Of a DNA stretch of 64,000 nt, positions 13,986 through 24,384 are shown in pieces. Position 1 is the stretch's first letter, and every line of letters starts with the position of its first letter. Under the pieces are notes generated by a model. It was given only the letters and a program-made list of their open reading frames with translations. It had not been told where the DNA came from and did no database searches. The DNA lies in NCBI RefSeq assembly GCF_021130785.1, contig NC_060214.1, positions 5,731,001 to 5,795,000 on the forward strand. Direction: 5' to 3'. The translations under genes and the position numbers were made by a program. This DNA is from Homalodisca vitripennis. Lineage: Eukaryota; Arthropoda; Insecta; Hemiptera; Cicadellidae.

Positions 13986-14372
13986 TCAATATGTGGATCT
14001 GATGAGACAATGAGAGTTCCTACGTGATCTGACGTCGGACAAGTTGACCGAACTGGTTCGTGATCTGAGGTCAGGAAAGTACCGATCGGAAATTCCCTGG
14101 CTATCAGTCCTGGTTTCAATGACGTCCGAACAAAAATAAGAAAAAATAAGGTTTTTTTTATTTTTTTTTTAAAGGAGAAGCTGATCTCTTTTTTGCCTAC
14201 AAATAAGGATATTAACGTCCGTTAAGGGATGTTACCGTCCCTTGAGATAGTACCTAAATTAAAGGACAGATCACATGAGTTTAGGTAAAGGATAGTTATA
14301 AATTAGGTAAACGTAATATAAACCTACTTATATCGAGTAATAACAAGTAGTAAATAGGAACTAACATCGTCC

Positions 14373-14580
14373 ATTGCTTCCTTTTGGGAAGTAGAAAACA
14401 AGAACCGATCGCATCGTAATCACATGTAGTCTTCACAGTAAGTAACAGACACAGAGTGGGCTTCCTCCCCATCACCGCTTCCTTTTGGGAGGTATAAAAC
14501 AAGAAACCCATCATCGTATCATAATTTAAATGTAGTTTTCACAATAATTAAAAGACATGGAGTGGCTTCCTCCCCGATTC
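14373..14580. repeat. 106-bp direct tandem duplication
   Basis: GCTTCCTTTTGGGA followed by AAAACAAGAA occurs at about 14,374 and again at 14,480, and both copies end in GGCTTCCTCCCC. It is a two-copy repeat with about 15-20% divergence by eye. Confidence 0.75.
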
Positions 14581-15164
14581 TCCCCATTATTCTTTCTTAT
14601 AATTCAGGTTTTAGGTCTCTGGTAGGAAAAAAAAAATCTTCCAAAAAGAGTGGCCTCCACATAATAACAAAGTACCAAAATAATTTGTAATTTATTAGTT
14701 TTAATAAAAAAGTGAAGTATATTTTAAACTTTGACCATATTAAATACTTAAGCGGCTAGTACAACTAAGCAGAATTCATAGTAACATAAAAGACGTTATT
14801 TCTTAATTTTGTTAGGCACAAAAGCGTATAATTAAATAGCAAAATTGCCTAGACATATTGGTTGTAAAATAAAATATAAATTAACAGACGTTATTCAAAA
14901 TTTAAAACCCGATTCATGACCTTTTGGTGTTGGAAGGTATTTATTACAACTGTAGTAAAGTAATTCCTCATAAGCTATGAAAATTCTTTTCATTAAACTC
15001 AGAGTAGAGTAACTGAGGGATTCAATTCCGCTTCCAACTACATTTCCATTACACTTGTATGTGTTGTGATACCACATTGTACTGTACTGTACACAGTGTT
15101 ATAGCTGCACTTAATGTCTAGACTAACTGTTGATACTCTACTCTAGTTTAATGAGGTTAGGCGA

Positions 15165-15640
15165 GTATAAGCTATGGAACTGCTCTAACTAGATTCGTCT
15201 ACATACTCATGTATTCATTTAGTTTATTTAATTTAATTTATAAAACTACACTTATTATCTTAATAGCTACAGTATGCGATGTAGCCTATAGCCTATTAGG
15301 CAATGCTAATATTGTTATAATTTATGGTTATAAAATATCGTCAGGAACTTGAATGGTAGTCTCTCACTTTAGATATGGTGAATGTACAGTAATGGGTTCC
15401 TTAGTGTAAAGATAACATATAGTTAATATAATGTGATATTATACGGTAACTTAGGTCACAACAAGCTATGGAACTGCTCACTCAAACTAGATATGTCTAA
15501 ATACTAATTTTCTCGTGTTTAATTAGTAGAGTAAGCCATATCATCTTAATTTCTATCGTATGCAATGTATAGCCTAGTGGGATAGACTAATTATTATGGT
15601 TATATAATGTCGTCAGGAATTTGACTGCTAGTTTCTCACA
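15165..15640. repeat. degenerate two-copy direct repeat
   Basis: GCTATGGAACTGCTC appears at about 15,171 and 15,465. TCGTCAGGAA followed by TTGA and a CTCTCAC-like end appears at about 15,340 and 15,610. The two halves are diverged copies of one unit of about 270-290 bp. Confidence 0.6.
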
Positions 15641-16959
15641 ACCTAGTATGCAAGACTAAGTGTTCCTTGGTCACCTGAGCGTACATGGCAAATACCAGTA
15701 ATTTTTTATCGGATGTTAAGGTTATTATACCCCTTCAAATTAATCTAATGAACAGCGATAAATTCGTATTTGACCATGCATTTGAACAAGTAAGATTCGT
15801 CTCTCCATGAGAATTTCATATGTAGAACGATTAATATCAATTTGAATAGCTAACCATGGCTATTGCAAGTTACCAACCAACCTCAATGTATTCTGCCTGC
15901 ATATCTTTACTGCAGATTACACATGACATTTTAATGGAAGTTGTGTTCTACTCAGATTTCAGATGCAGCATTTATCTGTACTGTATATTTTGATTTATAT
16001 GATTATAATAAAAGTAATTACATATTCATAATTATACCTTATATCAGATAAATTTGACACGTTATGAAAGCTTATTAAAATTAAAGTAAATACTTTATAT
16101 TTCAGAAAGAATTTACGTCACCATTGTTCTAGAATGCATTATTTTTTATTTCATTACATTTATTATTTATTTGAGTGAATATTTAAAAAGGGAAACAAGA
16201 GAAAGTGATAAAAAAAGTGTACAGTCTTATTTTCGGTAAAAATAAAAATAATTATTTTATGGTTAATTTACACAATTTTGCTCACATTCCTGATGTGTAC
16301 ACGGCCACCACCTCAGTCAGAATTCCCTGGCTTGTGGACGACGGGTGATATGCCACCTAAACATCTGGGACGATGCTCGACAGTGTTGCCGGTTCATAGG
16401 TGATATTATGTTTTATTTGGTTGGTAACGGCGTTCAACGTCTCGTTCCGTGCTGTGTTCTAATTGGTGGTTGAGCAAGTGACTGGTAACCATCATACAAG
16501 TATATTATATCATAGTGAGGTAACATAAAATACGTTGTTTTATCCCTATAGAGAGTACAGGGGTTTGTCATCACATGGGTTCTGTCTGAGGAAGCCCTCA
16601 TTTTGGCTTTACAGCACATTCCGTACCGATGATTCTGGTGACCGCCTTTAAGTCGAGCGGTGAATGGAGTAACGTAGTGCGACTATACTGTATCTTCTGT
16701 TTTTTCATTTACCTCCATGCTTCCGCCGTAGTTAATTAGATATTCATCAGTTGTCAACCTACTTCTAAGTAGTTTTAAATCCAGTTCCATTGTTTTTTAA
16801 TGTAAATATAAATTAATAAATATACGATATATATTTATTACGATTCAATTATATTGCATTTGGACGTATCTGTCACATAATATGCGTTTAAATAACCAAA
16901 CTAACATATGATCGGAAGACCAAATACTTGTCAAATGACTTTTGTTTACATTTATAAAG

Positions 16960-17140
16960 TTTGTATAAGTGGCAATAGCCTAATTTAATTTCAATTTCGT
17001 AAAAATTAAGGGCTCTGTGGTGTAATGGTAGCACATTTACCCGGGAAGTGAGAGATCTGGGTTCGAGTCCCGGAGGAGCAAGTACTTTTTGTGATTCAAT
17101 GTTTATTGAAATTACATTAGGCTATTACCACTTATACAAA
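16960..17140. repeat. foldback element enclosing a tRNA-like sequence
   Basis: A 36-bp arm at 16,960-16,995, beginning TTTGTATAAGTGG, recurs in inverted orientation at 17,105-17,140 with only two mismatches. The tRNA-like unit at 17,011-17,080 lies in the loop. This is the layout of a small inverted-repeat transposon (MITE) that carries a tRNA-derived core, or of a tRNA-like sequence caught in a hairpin. Confidence 0.75.
17011..17080 (+). tRNA. tRNA-like sequence, probably a pseudo-tRNA
   Basis: An A-box-like TGGTGTAATGG and a perfect B box GGTTCGAGTCC are present. D, anticodon and T stems can all be drawn (T stem CTGGG/CCCGG). The acceptor stem is imperfect, with mismatches at its tip. The seven-base anticodon loop reads CCGGGAA, with C instead of the near-universal U at position 33, so a working tRNA is doubtful. 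A polymerase III-transcribed SINE head is the better reading. A degraded relative lies at 5,405-5,468. Confidence 0.45.
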
Positions 17141-17363
17141 TGTTTTACATGTATATATATGAGTAGATAAGGATATAAGGTTTCTAGCGCACTTTTAGAG
17201 CCGACCGAAAATCAATAGAAATTCCTGTTTAAAGGAAAATAAACGAATCTGTAACTCACGAATGAAAAATAACCGAATCTATAGCTGTTTGCTTCTACTT
17301 TCTTGAGCTGTCTAGTCAAATCAATCTATTTGAAATGTCTGCTATGAATAAACGAAAAATCTT

Positions 17364-17670
17364 CTATTCTACAAAATTGATAGTAACACAGTCTTTATCT
17401 TTAATAGTCTTCTTTCCAGTAACAACCAAGTGTAATTTATCATGTTTATTCAATTCTTTAATCTTTTTTTTCATCAAAAACAGTCAAAAATCTGTTCGGT
17501 AAGTCTACTTTATAATCTTCCAACTCGGCAATTATTGTAAACCTGAATTTATCTTTCATTTTCTCCAGATTCAAAATTTTGTATTTCTTATTTTCTTCTA
17601 ATTCATTCAACTTCTTATATTCTTTAAGTCTTAGCTCACCAACTTCATTTAATTCCTTTAGTAGCTCCAT
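17364..17670 (-). pseudogene. small Polinton protein of unknown function, frameshifted
   Basis: A 70-codon frame starts at 17,670 and stops at 17,458. A single-base slip in the A-run just before that stop puts the remaining 30 or so codons in another frame, which ends at 17,364. The visible protein is charged and Lys/Glu/Leu-rich at the N-terminus, followed by the segment FTIIAELEDYKVDLPNRF. From general familiarity I associate such a short acidic-basic protein with arthropod Polintons, but I know no function. It reads away from the polymerase gene, with its start codon inside the left arm of the large palindrome, which suggests a shared or mirrored promoter. A nucleic-acid-binding role is possible but unsupported. 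Confidence 0.6.
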
Positions 17671-17685
17671 TTACATAGGAAAAAA
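17667..17685 (-). promoter_or_regulatory. gene-start motif of the small minus-strand gene
   Basis: On the minus strand this reads T-run, CCTATGTAAATGG. It is the mirror image of the polymerase gene motif at 17,958-17,975, with two substitutions. The ATG is the start codon. Confidence 0.5.
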
Positions 17686-17957
17686 CTTGAGTGTGTCAAG
17701 TTTCACTATTTAGTAAAATATCTTTTTATTAAGGAAAAGTTATCAACTTTTAAGCTTAAAGTTGGCAATAATTTGAGATAATTTAGTAGATTTTCAGGAT
17801 TTTTCAAAAAAACTCTAATACTAGTGTGTAGAGACCTTAAAAAACCTTGATTATCTACTGAATTATCTCAAATTATTGCCAACTTTAAGCTTAAAAGTTG
17901 ATAACTTTTCCGTAATAAAAAGATATTTTACTAAATAGTAAACTTGACACACTCAAA

Positions 17958-17975
17958 TTTTTTCTATATAAATGG
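17958..17975 (+). promoter_or_regulatory. gene-start motif of the polymerase gene
   Basis: TTTTTTCTATATAAATGG, in which the ATG is the start codon. It is the best example of the motif that recurs at other genes of the element (22.79, 23.22, 26.20, 27.51, 29.44 and 30.15 kb). Confidence 0.6.
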
Positions 17976-20900
17976 TATGTGATAAAATATCATGTCCGTT
18001 CTGCAAAAAAGAAATTTTAAGAAAAAACTATGATCGACATTATGGCTCCAAAATCCATGCCAAAAACAAAGAAATTTACGAGAAAGAACTGAATTTTTTA
18101 AGACAATGGGCTAAAGAGAACCAAATCGATGATCACCAAAACATGTATAACGTAGAAAAAATTGCGCGAATTAAAGAAAAATTTCAAGACCGAGAAGAAA
18201 GATCTTGAAGTATTTAATGATGAAAAAATTCATTCAATCGCTGAAAAATTATCTATCAACACAAATGATAAAACTAAGTCAGAAATCATCGAGCAAATAG
18301 GTGAAACTCTTAACGAAAAATCTAAAAATATCATTGATGTAGAAGTGTTATCCTCAATACACGGTCTTTTCAAGCAATACATTTTAACAAACTTGAACGA
18401 CAATTCCATGTCAATTTACAAATATCCATCAATTATGAGGCCAGAAATTAAAAGTTTAATAGAAAAATTTCAAGAGAATGTTAAAAATATGAAGGGTTAT
18501 CTCTCTTTGGAATGTGAATATGAAAGAACTTTAGTGAACGGTGAAACACAAACGTGTCCAATGTATTTTACTATAAAAGCAGACGAAATCTTCGATGTAA
18601 ACAATTTTATTACCAAACAATTTAATAAATTAACACATCGTGAACAAACAAATCATCCAAATAAGGGTTCTGGATGGACATTTAAAAGCTGCAAACAACT
18701 AGTTTTGAGCATTAATAAACACGAAATGATGAACGCAGGATCATATATCGATTTACCAAAGAAAATCAAAGATAAAAAGCTTGTATAAATAACCAAAAAT
18801 AAAGATGACTATTGCTTTATTTATTCTATCAGATGCGCTATTGAAAAACCCAAAAGAGACTGTGAAAGATCAAAACAATATGACAAATTTGTAAATGACG
18901 AGATATTTTCGGGCTTTGAGTATCCAATGTCTTTGAAAGATATACAGTTATTTTAGAAACGAAGTTACAATTCCAAGTACAAATATGCAAAAATGTCTAT
19001 CAATGTCTACAGTTTTGATGAAAGTATTAAGGTTGTTCCGTTAAAAATTTCTGAAAAATATGATGCAGAATTAAATATTGATCTACTGTATGTAAAACAA
19101 GAAGACAAATTCCATTATGTTTTGATAACAGATCTAAGTAGATTAGTGAGTTCTCAAACATCCAAACATGGACATAAAAATTTTCTATGTAGAAGATGTT
19201 TAAGCCATTTCTACAAATCTGGAGATTTAACAGATCATTTAGAAATTTGCAAGCAACATGAAGTTTGTAAGCCAATTATGCCATTTCCAGGTCAAACAAC
19301 ATCATTTACTAATTATCAAAAGAAGTTTAGCCATCCGTACGTTATTTATATGGATTTTGAAAGCGTATTAGAAAAAATTCCAACATGCAAGAACAATCCA
19401 CAAAAATCTACTACAACCAAGATTCAGAAGCACATTCCTTATGGTTTTACTCTATATTTAGTGTCGAATGTGACCAATCGCATGTATACGTGTAAACCGA
19501 TATGTTATCGAGCCAAAAATGAAGAAGATTTGCCAAATGTTCCTACAAAATTGTTTGAAAGAGCTCAATAAATTATCGAAATATATAGCTAAAAAAATAT
19601 AATTCAAGGAACATGAAGCCTATGAAATTAACTGAAGAAGAAGAAATTTCCTATCAAAACTCAAAAGTTTGTCATATCTGTGAAACAGAAGGTTTTGATG
19701 GTGAAAAAAGATTAAAAGTAAGAGATCATTGTCATTTAACAGGTAAATTTCGAGGCAAAGCTCATTCATGTTGCAATCTGAATTTGAAATTTCCCCAGAA
19801 CATCCCACTTTTCTGTCACAATATGTCAAATTGCGATACTCATTTGTACATAAAAGAATTGGCTAAACAATATGGAAATGTTGATTTTATCGCAAACACA
19901 GATGAAAAATATATAAATTATTCAGTAAATTCAGGATATGGGTATGAGTTTGAAGATGATAAACCAAGAAAGTTCATCAAGTTTTCATTCGTAGATACGT
20001 TCAGATTTATGGCATCATCTATTAAAAAATTTGCTAAGAATCTAAAGAAAGAAGACTTCAAACATACAAATCATTTTATACAAGATGGACGAATATTAAA
20101 CGCAATTCTAGAAAGACAACCAAATGACGAAGAAGAAATCTTTAAAATTCTATCTGGAAAAGGCATATTTCCTTACGAATTTATCGATAGTTTTGAAAAA
20201 CTTGATTACACAGAAGAGCTGAAAATTCAAGATTTCTATTCACTTTTGACAGACGAGTGCATATCTGAGAAAGATTATCAACACTACTTGAGCGTTTGGA
20301 ACAAATTAAAAGAGAAAAATCTTGGAAATTACTCTGATTTGTACAATATCCAAGATGTACTATTGCTCGCTGATATATTTGAAAATTTCAGAAAGATTTG
20401 TCTAAATTGTTACAAACTTGATCCAGCTCATTATCTAACTGCTCCAAGTCTCGCATGGGACGCTATGTTAAAATTAACGAAAATAGAATTACAATTGATT
20501 AGTGATTATAATATGTATTTAATGATTGAAAAAGATATTCGTGGAGGTATTTCTCAATGTATTAAACGATATGTTAAAGCAAATAACAAATATTTGAAAG
20601 ATTTCGATACAAAAGAAGAGTGGCAAGAAACAATTTTGGAACTCACTGGCGACGAAGATTATGGCTATATTCTCGAAGTTGATCTAGGATATCCAACAAA
20701 TTTACATGAACATCACAAGGATTTACCTCTTGGTCCCGAACATTATAAAAACAAACTTTGCACAACTTTACTGGATAAAAACTGAATACGTTGTTCATTC
20801 AAGAAATTTGAAATTTTACCTCGAACAAGGGATGGTGTTGAAACATGTGAATAGAGTTATAGCGTTCGATCAGAAGCCTTTTATGAAAAAGTACATTGAT

Positions 20901-21765
20901 TTTAACACAAACATGAGAACGAAAGCTACAAGTGACTTTGAGAAAGATTTTTACAAGCTGATGAACAACTCAGTTTTTGGAAAAAGTATGGAAAATGTGC
21001 GAAATAGATGTGATATCAAACTAGGAAATGAAGAATTTTCAATGAAACAAGCTAAGAAAACAAATTTCAAATGCTTTAATATCTTTGACGACAACTGTAT
21101 AGCGAGTCACATGTACAAACAAAAGGTTAAATTTAACAAACCGATCTACATAGGATTTTCAGTTCTTGACCTATCAAAATTGTTAATGTATGAGTTTTAT
21201 TACGATAAATTAAAGAAGTTTGACCCAGATTTGAATCTGTGTTACATGGATACAGACAGTTATTTCCTAGAATTGAAACGAGATCCTTTTAAAATTATTA
21301 AAGAAAATATAGATGACTTTGATACAAGTGATTATCCAAAAGATCACGAATGTTTCACTACTAAAACTAAGAAGGTAATAGGGAAATTCAAAGATGAGTT
21401 AAATAGCGAAGTTTTAGAAGAATTTTGTGGATTGAGATCGAAAATGTACTCGTACAAATATCTAGACAAAAATCCAGTAAGAGGTAAAGGAATTAAGAGA
21501 AGCGTTGTAAATAATACAATAAATATCGAAAACTTGAAAAAATGTTTGTTCGAAGATAAAGAAGAATTTAGGGAGATGACAGTAATCAAAAGCTACAAAC
21601 ATGAGTTGTACATAGTTACCATAAACTATGCTGGCACTGAACGCTAAAGATGATAAGAGAATTGTCCTAGAAAATACGATCGATACAGTACCGTATGGAT
21701 ATAAAGGCGAAGCAAAATCTGATATATTAGACGAATTAAATAAACTTGGAAACTTTGATATATAA
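17972..21765 (+). pseudogene. polB: protein-primed family B DNA polymerase, broken
   Basis: This would replicate the element's DNA by protein priming. In order: an N-terminal CPFC...H-H zinc finger; a divergent N-terminal region; the exonuclease I motif DFE (19,353-19,361); a Cys/His treble clef of the endonuclease VII type (CHIC ... RDHCHLTGK ... CCN, about 19,665-19,790); exonuclease III YNIQD (from 20,342); polymerase motif B KLMNNSVFGKS (from about 20,957); and motif C YMDTDS (from 21,243). About 1,260 codons is normal for the family. Breaks: a frame change at 18,165-18,208, TAA at 18,786, TAG at 18,954, a stop at 19,569 followed by a frame change, an extra A in the A-run at 20,776-20,781, and a frame change near 21,600-21,640. 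The motif A segment expected between about 20,590 and 20,640 is absent. The stop at 21,763-21,765 abuts the integrase start. Confidence 0.93.
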
Positions 21766-21769
21766 ATGG
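21757..21769 (+). promoter_or_regulatory. gene-start motif of the integrase gene
   Basis: GATATATAAATGG: the polymerase stop codon TAA lies inside the motif and the integrase ATG follows directly. It lacks the CTA part of the fuller examples. Confidence 0.4.
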
Positions 21770-22777
21770 AAGATGGTTTGATTCACTGCCATAAATGTAA
21801 GAAAAAAACGAAAAATATAGATTCTAAAATTGTTTAAACTCAAAACGGATTGTATAGAATTGCAGCAAAATGTTCAAAATGTAAGACAAATAAGAGTAAA
21901 TTTATAAAGAATCCTTATGAAAAACAAGTAAAGAAAGAATTGAAGAACAAAGAGGAAATATAGATTGAAGCTAGAGAAATTCATGCACCAGTACAAAAAA
22001 AGTTTAAAAAGAGAAAAATTATAACTTTAGGAATTGACGATTTATGGGCAGCAGATTTAGTAATAATGTCTAACTATTCAGATCAAAATGATGGATTTAA
22101 GTATATGTTAAATGTTATTGATACTTTCTCAAAATATGCTTGGTCAAGAGCTATCAAAAGAAAAAAACGGCAAGGATTTTTCAAAAGCTTTCGAAGATAT
22201 AGTAAAAGATGCCATAAGGATCAATCACAAACCTCCAAACCTACTTCATACAGATAAGGGTTTAGAGTTTAAAAATAAAGAATTTAATGATGTTTTGAGA
22301 AAATACAACATTAAGATTTATCATACTGAAAACGAAGAGAAATCAAGTATTGTAGAGAGATATAACAGAACTCAAAATGAGAGAATGAAAGTAATTTTTG
22401 AGATTAATAAAAACTTTAAATGGATCGATATTCTTCAAAAAATCGTAAACAATTATAACGATACAGTTCACAGCACAATCAAAATGAAGCCCAAAGACGT
22501 AGATAAGGATGCAGAAAAGGAGTTATTAGAGACCGTTTTCAAGTATATTCCACCAGAAATTCACACGAAAACTAAATTTAAAATCAATGATCATGTAAGA
22601 ATTGTTAGTAAAAAAACAAAATTTTCGAACAAATATAAGAACAATTGTTCAAGAAAAATCTTTGTGATTTATCAAATTAATAACACAGATCCTGTAACTT
22701 ATAGTATAAAAGATTTAAATAATGAAGAAATAACCGGAAAGTTTTATGAATATGATTTGAGAAAGTCAAAGCTATAA
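21766..22777 (+). pseudogene. int: retrovirus-type integrase with N-terminal DUF5679-like zinc module, broken
   Basis: This would insert the element into host DNA. The first 50 or so codons hold CHKCKKKT and CSKC, a four-cysteine module of the DUF5679 type. They run in the same frame into the rve-type catalytic core. The core acid residues are visible: Asp in WAADLV (22,054), Asp in HTDKG (22,253) and Glu in IVERYNR (22,355), with 33 residues between the last two. A basic C-terminal domain follows. Length would be about 337 codons. Breaks: TAA at about 21,835, TAG at about 21,961, and a one-base slip in the A7 run at 22,161-22,167, after which the other frame continues to 22,777. The polymerase gene ends directly upstream, so the two probably form one expression block. 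Confidence 0.9.
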
Positions 22778-22795
22778 TTTTTTGTATATAAATGG
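22776..22795 (+). promoter_or_regulatory. gene-start motif, first zinc-ribbon gene
   Basis: TTTTTTGTATATAAATGG: a T-run followed by TATATAAATGG, with the start codon at 22,792. It overlaps the end of the integrase gene. Confidence 0.5.
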
Positions 22796-23160
22796 AGGCT
22801 CAAAAGAAATGTATAAAGTGTCAAGAATTTAAAGATATGTCGAAGTTTTCTCCAGATAAAAGAAGCAAAGGTGGATTATACTATTATTGTAAGGATTTTC
22901 ATAGTAAATATGAGAGAGAATTATACGAAAAAATAGAAAAATTATCTTTAGAAGAGAAAGAATGTTGTATTTGTAAAGAAATTAAGAATATTTCAGAATT
23001 TCACAACTGGCATTATAGTAAAGATAAAAAACAAGCTTTTTGTAAAGATTGTGCTAAAAGAATTATTTAAAAAAGTCAAAAGAAACCGACTCTGCGAGTG
23101 TGGACGAATCATTCAATGGTTACCTTATCTTCAAAAACATTTACAGACAAAATATCATAA
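22792..23160 (+). pseudogene. zinc-ribbon protein, tandem copy 1, broken
   Basis: A 92-codon frame (to 23,070) has CIKC at residues 8-11, CCIC in the middle and FCKDCAK near its end. This CxxC...FxxxxxxxDGLxxxCKxC-like pattern is common in zinc-binding proteins related to HNH-type folds. After the stop, a third cysteine/histidine group (CECGR ... H ... H) is legible in another frame to about 23,160, so the gene is frameshifted near its end. It is a tandem paralogue of the gene at 23,220. Function unknown; DNA or RNA binding is likely from the metal-binding pattern. No catalytic HNH residues are evident. Confidence 0.65.
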
Positions 23161-23204
23161 TTCGAGAGTTTAATAAAATTTAGTAACATTTTCATCGTGT
23201 AATA

Positions 23205-23223
23205 ATTTTTTCTATATAAATGG
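23205..23223 (+). promoter_or_regulatory. gene-start motif, second zinc-ribbon gene
   Basis: TTTTTTCTATATAAATGG, identical over the core to the polymerase gene motif. The start codon is 23,220. Confidence 0.55.
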
Positions 23224-23585
23224 AGTCTCAAAAGAAATGTACAAAGTGTCAAGAATTTTATAAGGAAAAGAATAGAAAAGACTGTTATTGTAAGGAATTA
23301 TATGATAAAATGGACAAATTAACTTTAGAAGAGAAAAAGTGTTACTTTTGTAAAGAAATTAAAAATATTTCTGAATTTAATAACTGGCAGTATAGTAAAG
23401 ATAGAAAAGATGCTTTTTGCAAAGATTGTGCTAAAAAAATTTTCAGCGAAAGTTATAAAAACGAAATGCCTTGTGAATATGAAAAAAAATTCTACAATGG
23501 TTACCTAGTTATGCTAAACATTTACAAACAAAATATAATAAATCGAGAGTTTTTAGTAAAATTTAGAAACATTTTCATCGTGTAA
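23220..23585 (+). CDS. zinc-ribbon protein, tandem copy 2
   Basis: A 121-codon frame parallels copy 1: CTKCQEF at the start, CYFCKEIKNISEF in the middle and FCKDCAKKI after it. About 20 residues of the first zinc-binding module are missing compared with copy 1, so the CxxC pair is followed almost at once by the next cysteines. Past residue 80 the frame differs from the Cys/His-rich tail legible after copy 1, so the C-terminus may be out of frame. Nucleotide identity with copy 1 extends past both stops (for example ATTTTCATCGTGTAAT after each), which shows that a unit of about 430 bp was duplicated together with its start motif. Function unknown. Confidence 0.6.
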   Translation: MESQKKCTKCQEFYKEKNRKDCYCKELYDKMDKLTLEEKKCYFCKEIKNISEFNNWQYSKDRKDAFCKDCAKKIFSESYKNEMPCEYEKKFYNGYLVMLNIYKQNIINREFLVKFRNIFIV

Positions 23586-23599
23586 TTTAGATATTCTAT

Positions 23600-24363
23600 A
23601 AATCAGTCGAGATTCTGCCATATTTGTAGTAAAATGATTTCCGTTGTATAAAATATTCTAAGATTCTTTCATTTGGTTGTAGGGATTTATACTATTTGGA
23701 TCTCCATATCTTAATAAAATTTCCATTTCTGGGTAATCAATTTCAAGTTCTTTCAATCTTTTCGGTATTTCTCTCTTTTGAGCTCTGATAACGTAATAAG
23801 GATATTCCCACATGTGATTCTTCTTAATTAATACAAAAAAAACATGGTGTTTTTCTTATCAAAATTTTTACAAACAAGGTCTGGTTTCATTAAGTCAATT
23901 TTTACACTTTGTTTTGCGATTATTTCCGTTTTTATTTCATCTTTAATTTGCAAGTGTTTAACTTCGTCCTCTAATTATTTAATCTTGTTTTCAAGTTTGC
24001 ACTCACCAAATTTACGAATACTTGGCAAAACTTATTTTGTAACCCACTTTTTAAAAATTTCGATTCTGGCTTATTAGATCTCAAAATTAAAGAATATAAA
24101 CCAGATTCATTAACGAAAATAGTATGTTTTTGAATATTTTCTCGGGGTATATGGGATAGACTTCTGCAATTTATACATTCAAAAGTTGTTTTATCGTCAT
24201 TATCGACATTATTTATGATAGCTTGCCTCGTGTTTTCATATTCTAAAATTTCTGCAACATCTTTTGCTTTGAACCAAATTTCGTTATTTTCGTCAACAAT
24301 CGTAAAAATTTTTGTATTATTGAATTTGAGTTGATTATTTATTAGATCTACAACTGTCTCCAT
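23600..24363 (-). pseudogene. bro: BRO-family protein (Bro-N domain), broken
   Basis: BRO proteins are DNA-binding proteins of baculoviruses, ascoviruses, entomopoxviruses, other large DNA viruses and phages. The 130-codon frame from 24,363 shows the Bro-N signature: FKAKDVAEILEYENTRQAI, a central DDKTTF, and FVNESGLYSLILRS. A slip near 24,065 changes frame. Beyond it the end of Bro-N (VLPSIRKFGE), a Glu/Lys coiled coil, and a C-terminal segment with EYPYYVIRAQKR (about 23,760-23,815) are legible down to about 23,600, with several stops. That tail resembles the C-terminal domain found on insect-virus BRO and KilA-N proteins (DUF3627-like, by memory). It lies opposite to most genes in the element. 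It may have been captured from a large insect DNA virus, or the reverse. Confidence 0.85.
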
Positions 24364-24379
24364 TTAACTAGTAATTTTT
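24360..24379 (-). promoter_or_regulatory. gene-start motif of the BRO gene
   Basis: On the minus strand: TTACTAGTTAAATGG after an A-rich lead, with the ATG at 24,363-24,361. It is a weaker match than the plus-strand examples, sharing CTA-NTTAAATGG. Confidence 0.4.
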
Positions 24380-24384
24380 ATTTT

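Larger units (their letters stand above)
13990..16955. other. non-coding DNA between satellite and Polinton
   Basis: The stretch contains a 106-bp tandem duplication (14,373-14,580), a degenerate duplication of about 270-290 bp (15,165-15,640) and a slightly GC-richer block at 16,290-16,720. I cannot assign that block. No gene is supportable. Confidence 0.55.
17667..17975. repeat. about 300-bp near-perfect palindrome, putative joined terminal repeats
   Basis: The left arm (17,667-17,822) and right arm (17,823-17,975) are reverse complements over almost their whole length. They share, for example, GTTATCAACTTTTAAGCTT and TATTTAGTAAAATATC. The symmetry centre is ACTAGT at 17,820-17,825. Only the 40 bp or so around the centre is noticeably degenerate. 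The outer end of each arm is a gene-start motif: the minus-strand ATG is 152 bp and the plus-strand ATG 150 bp from the centre. Polintons are described with 5'-AG termini, so a CT|AG centre is what two such ends joined head to head would give. Alternatives are a duplicated divergent promoter, or two elements abutting. Confidence 0.85.
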
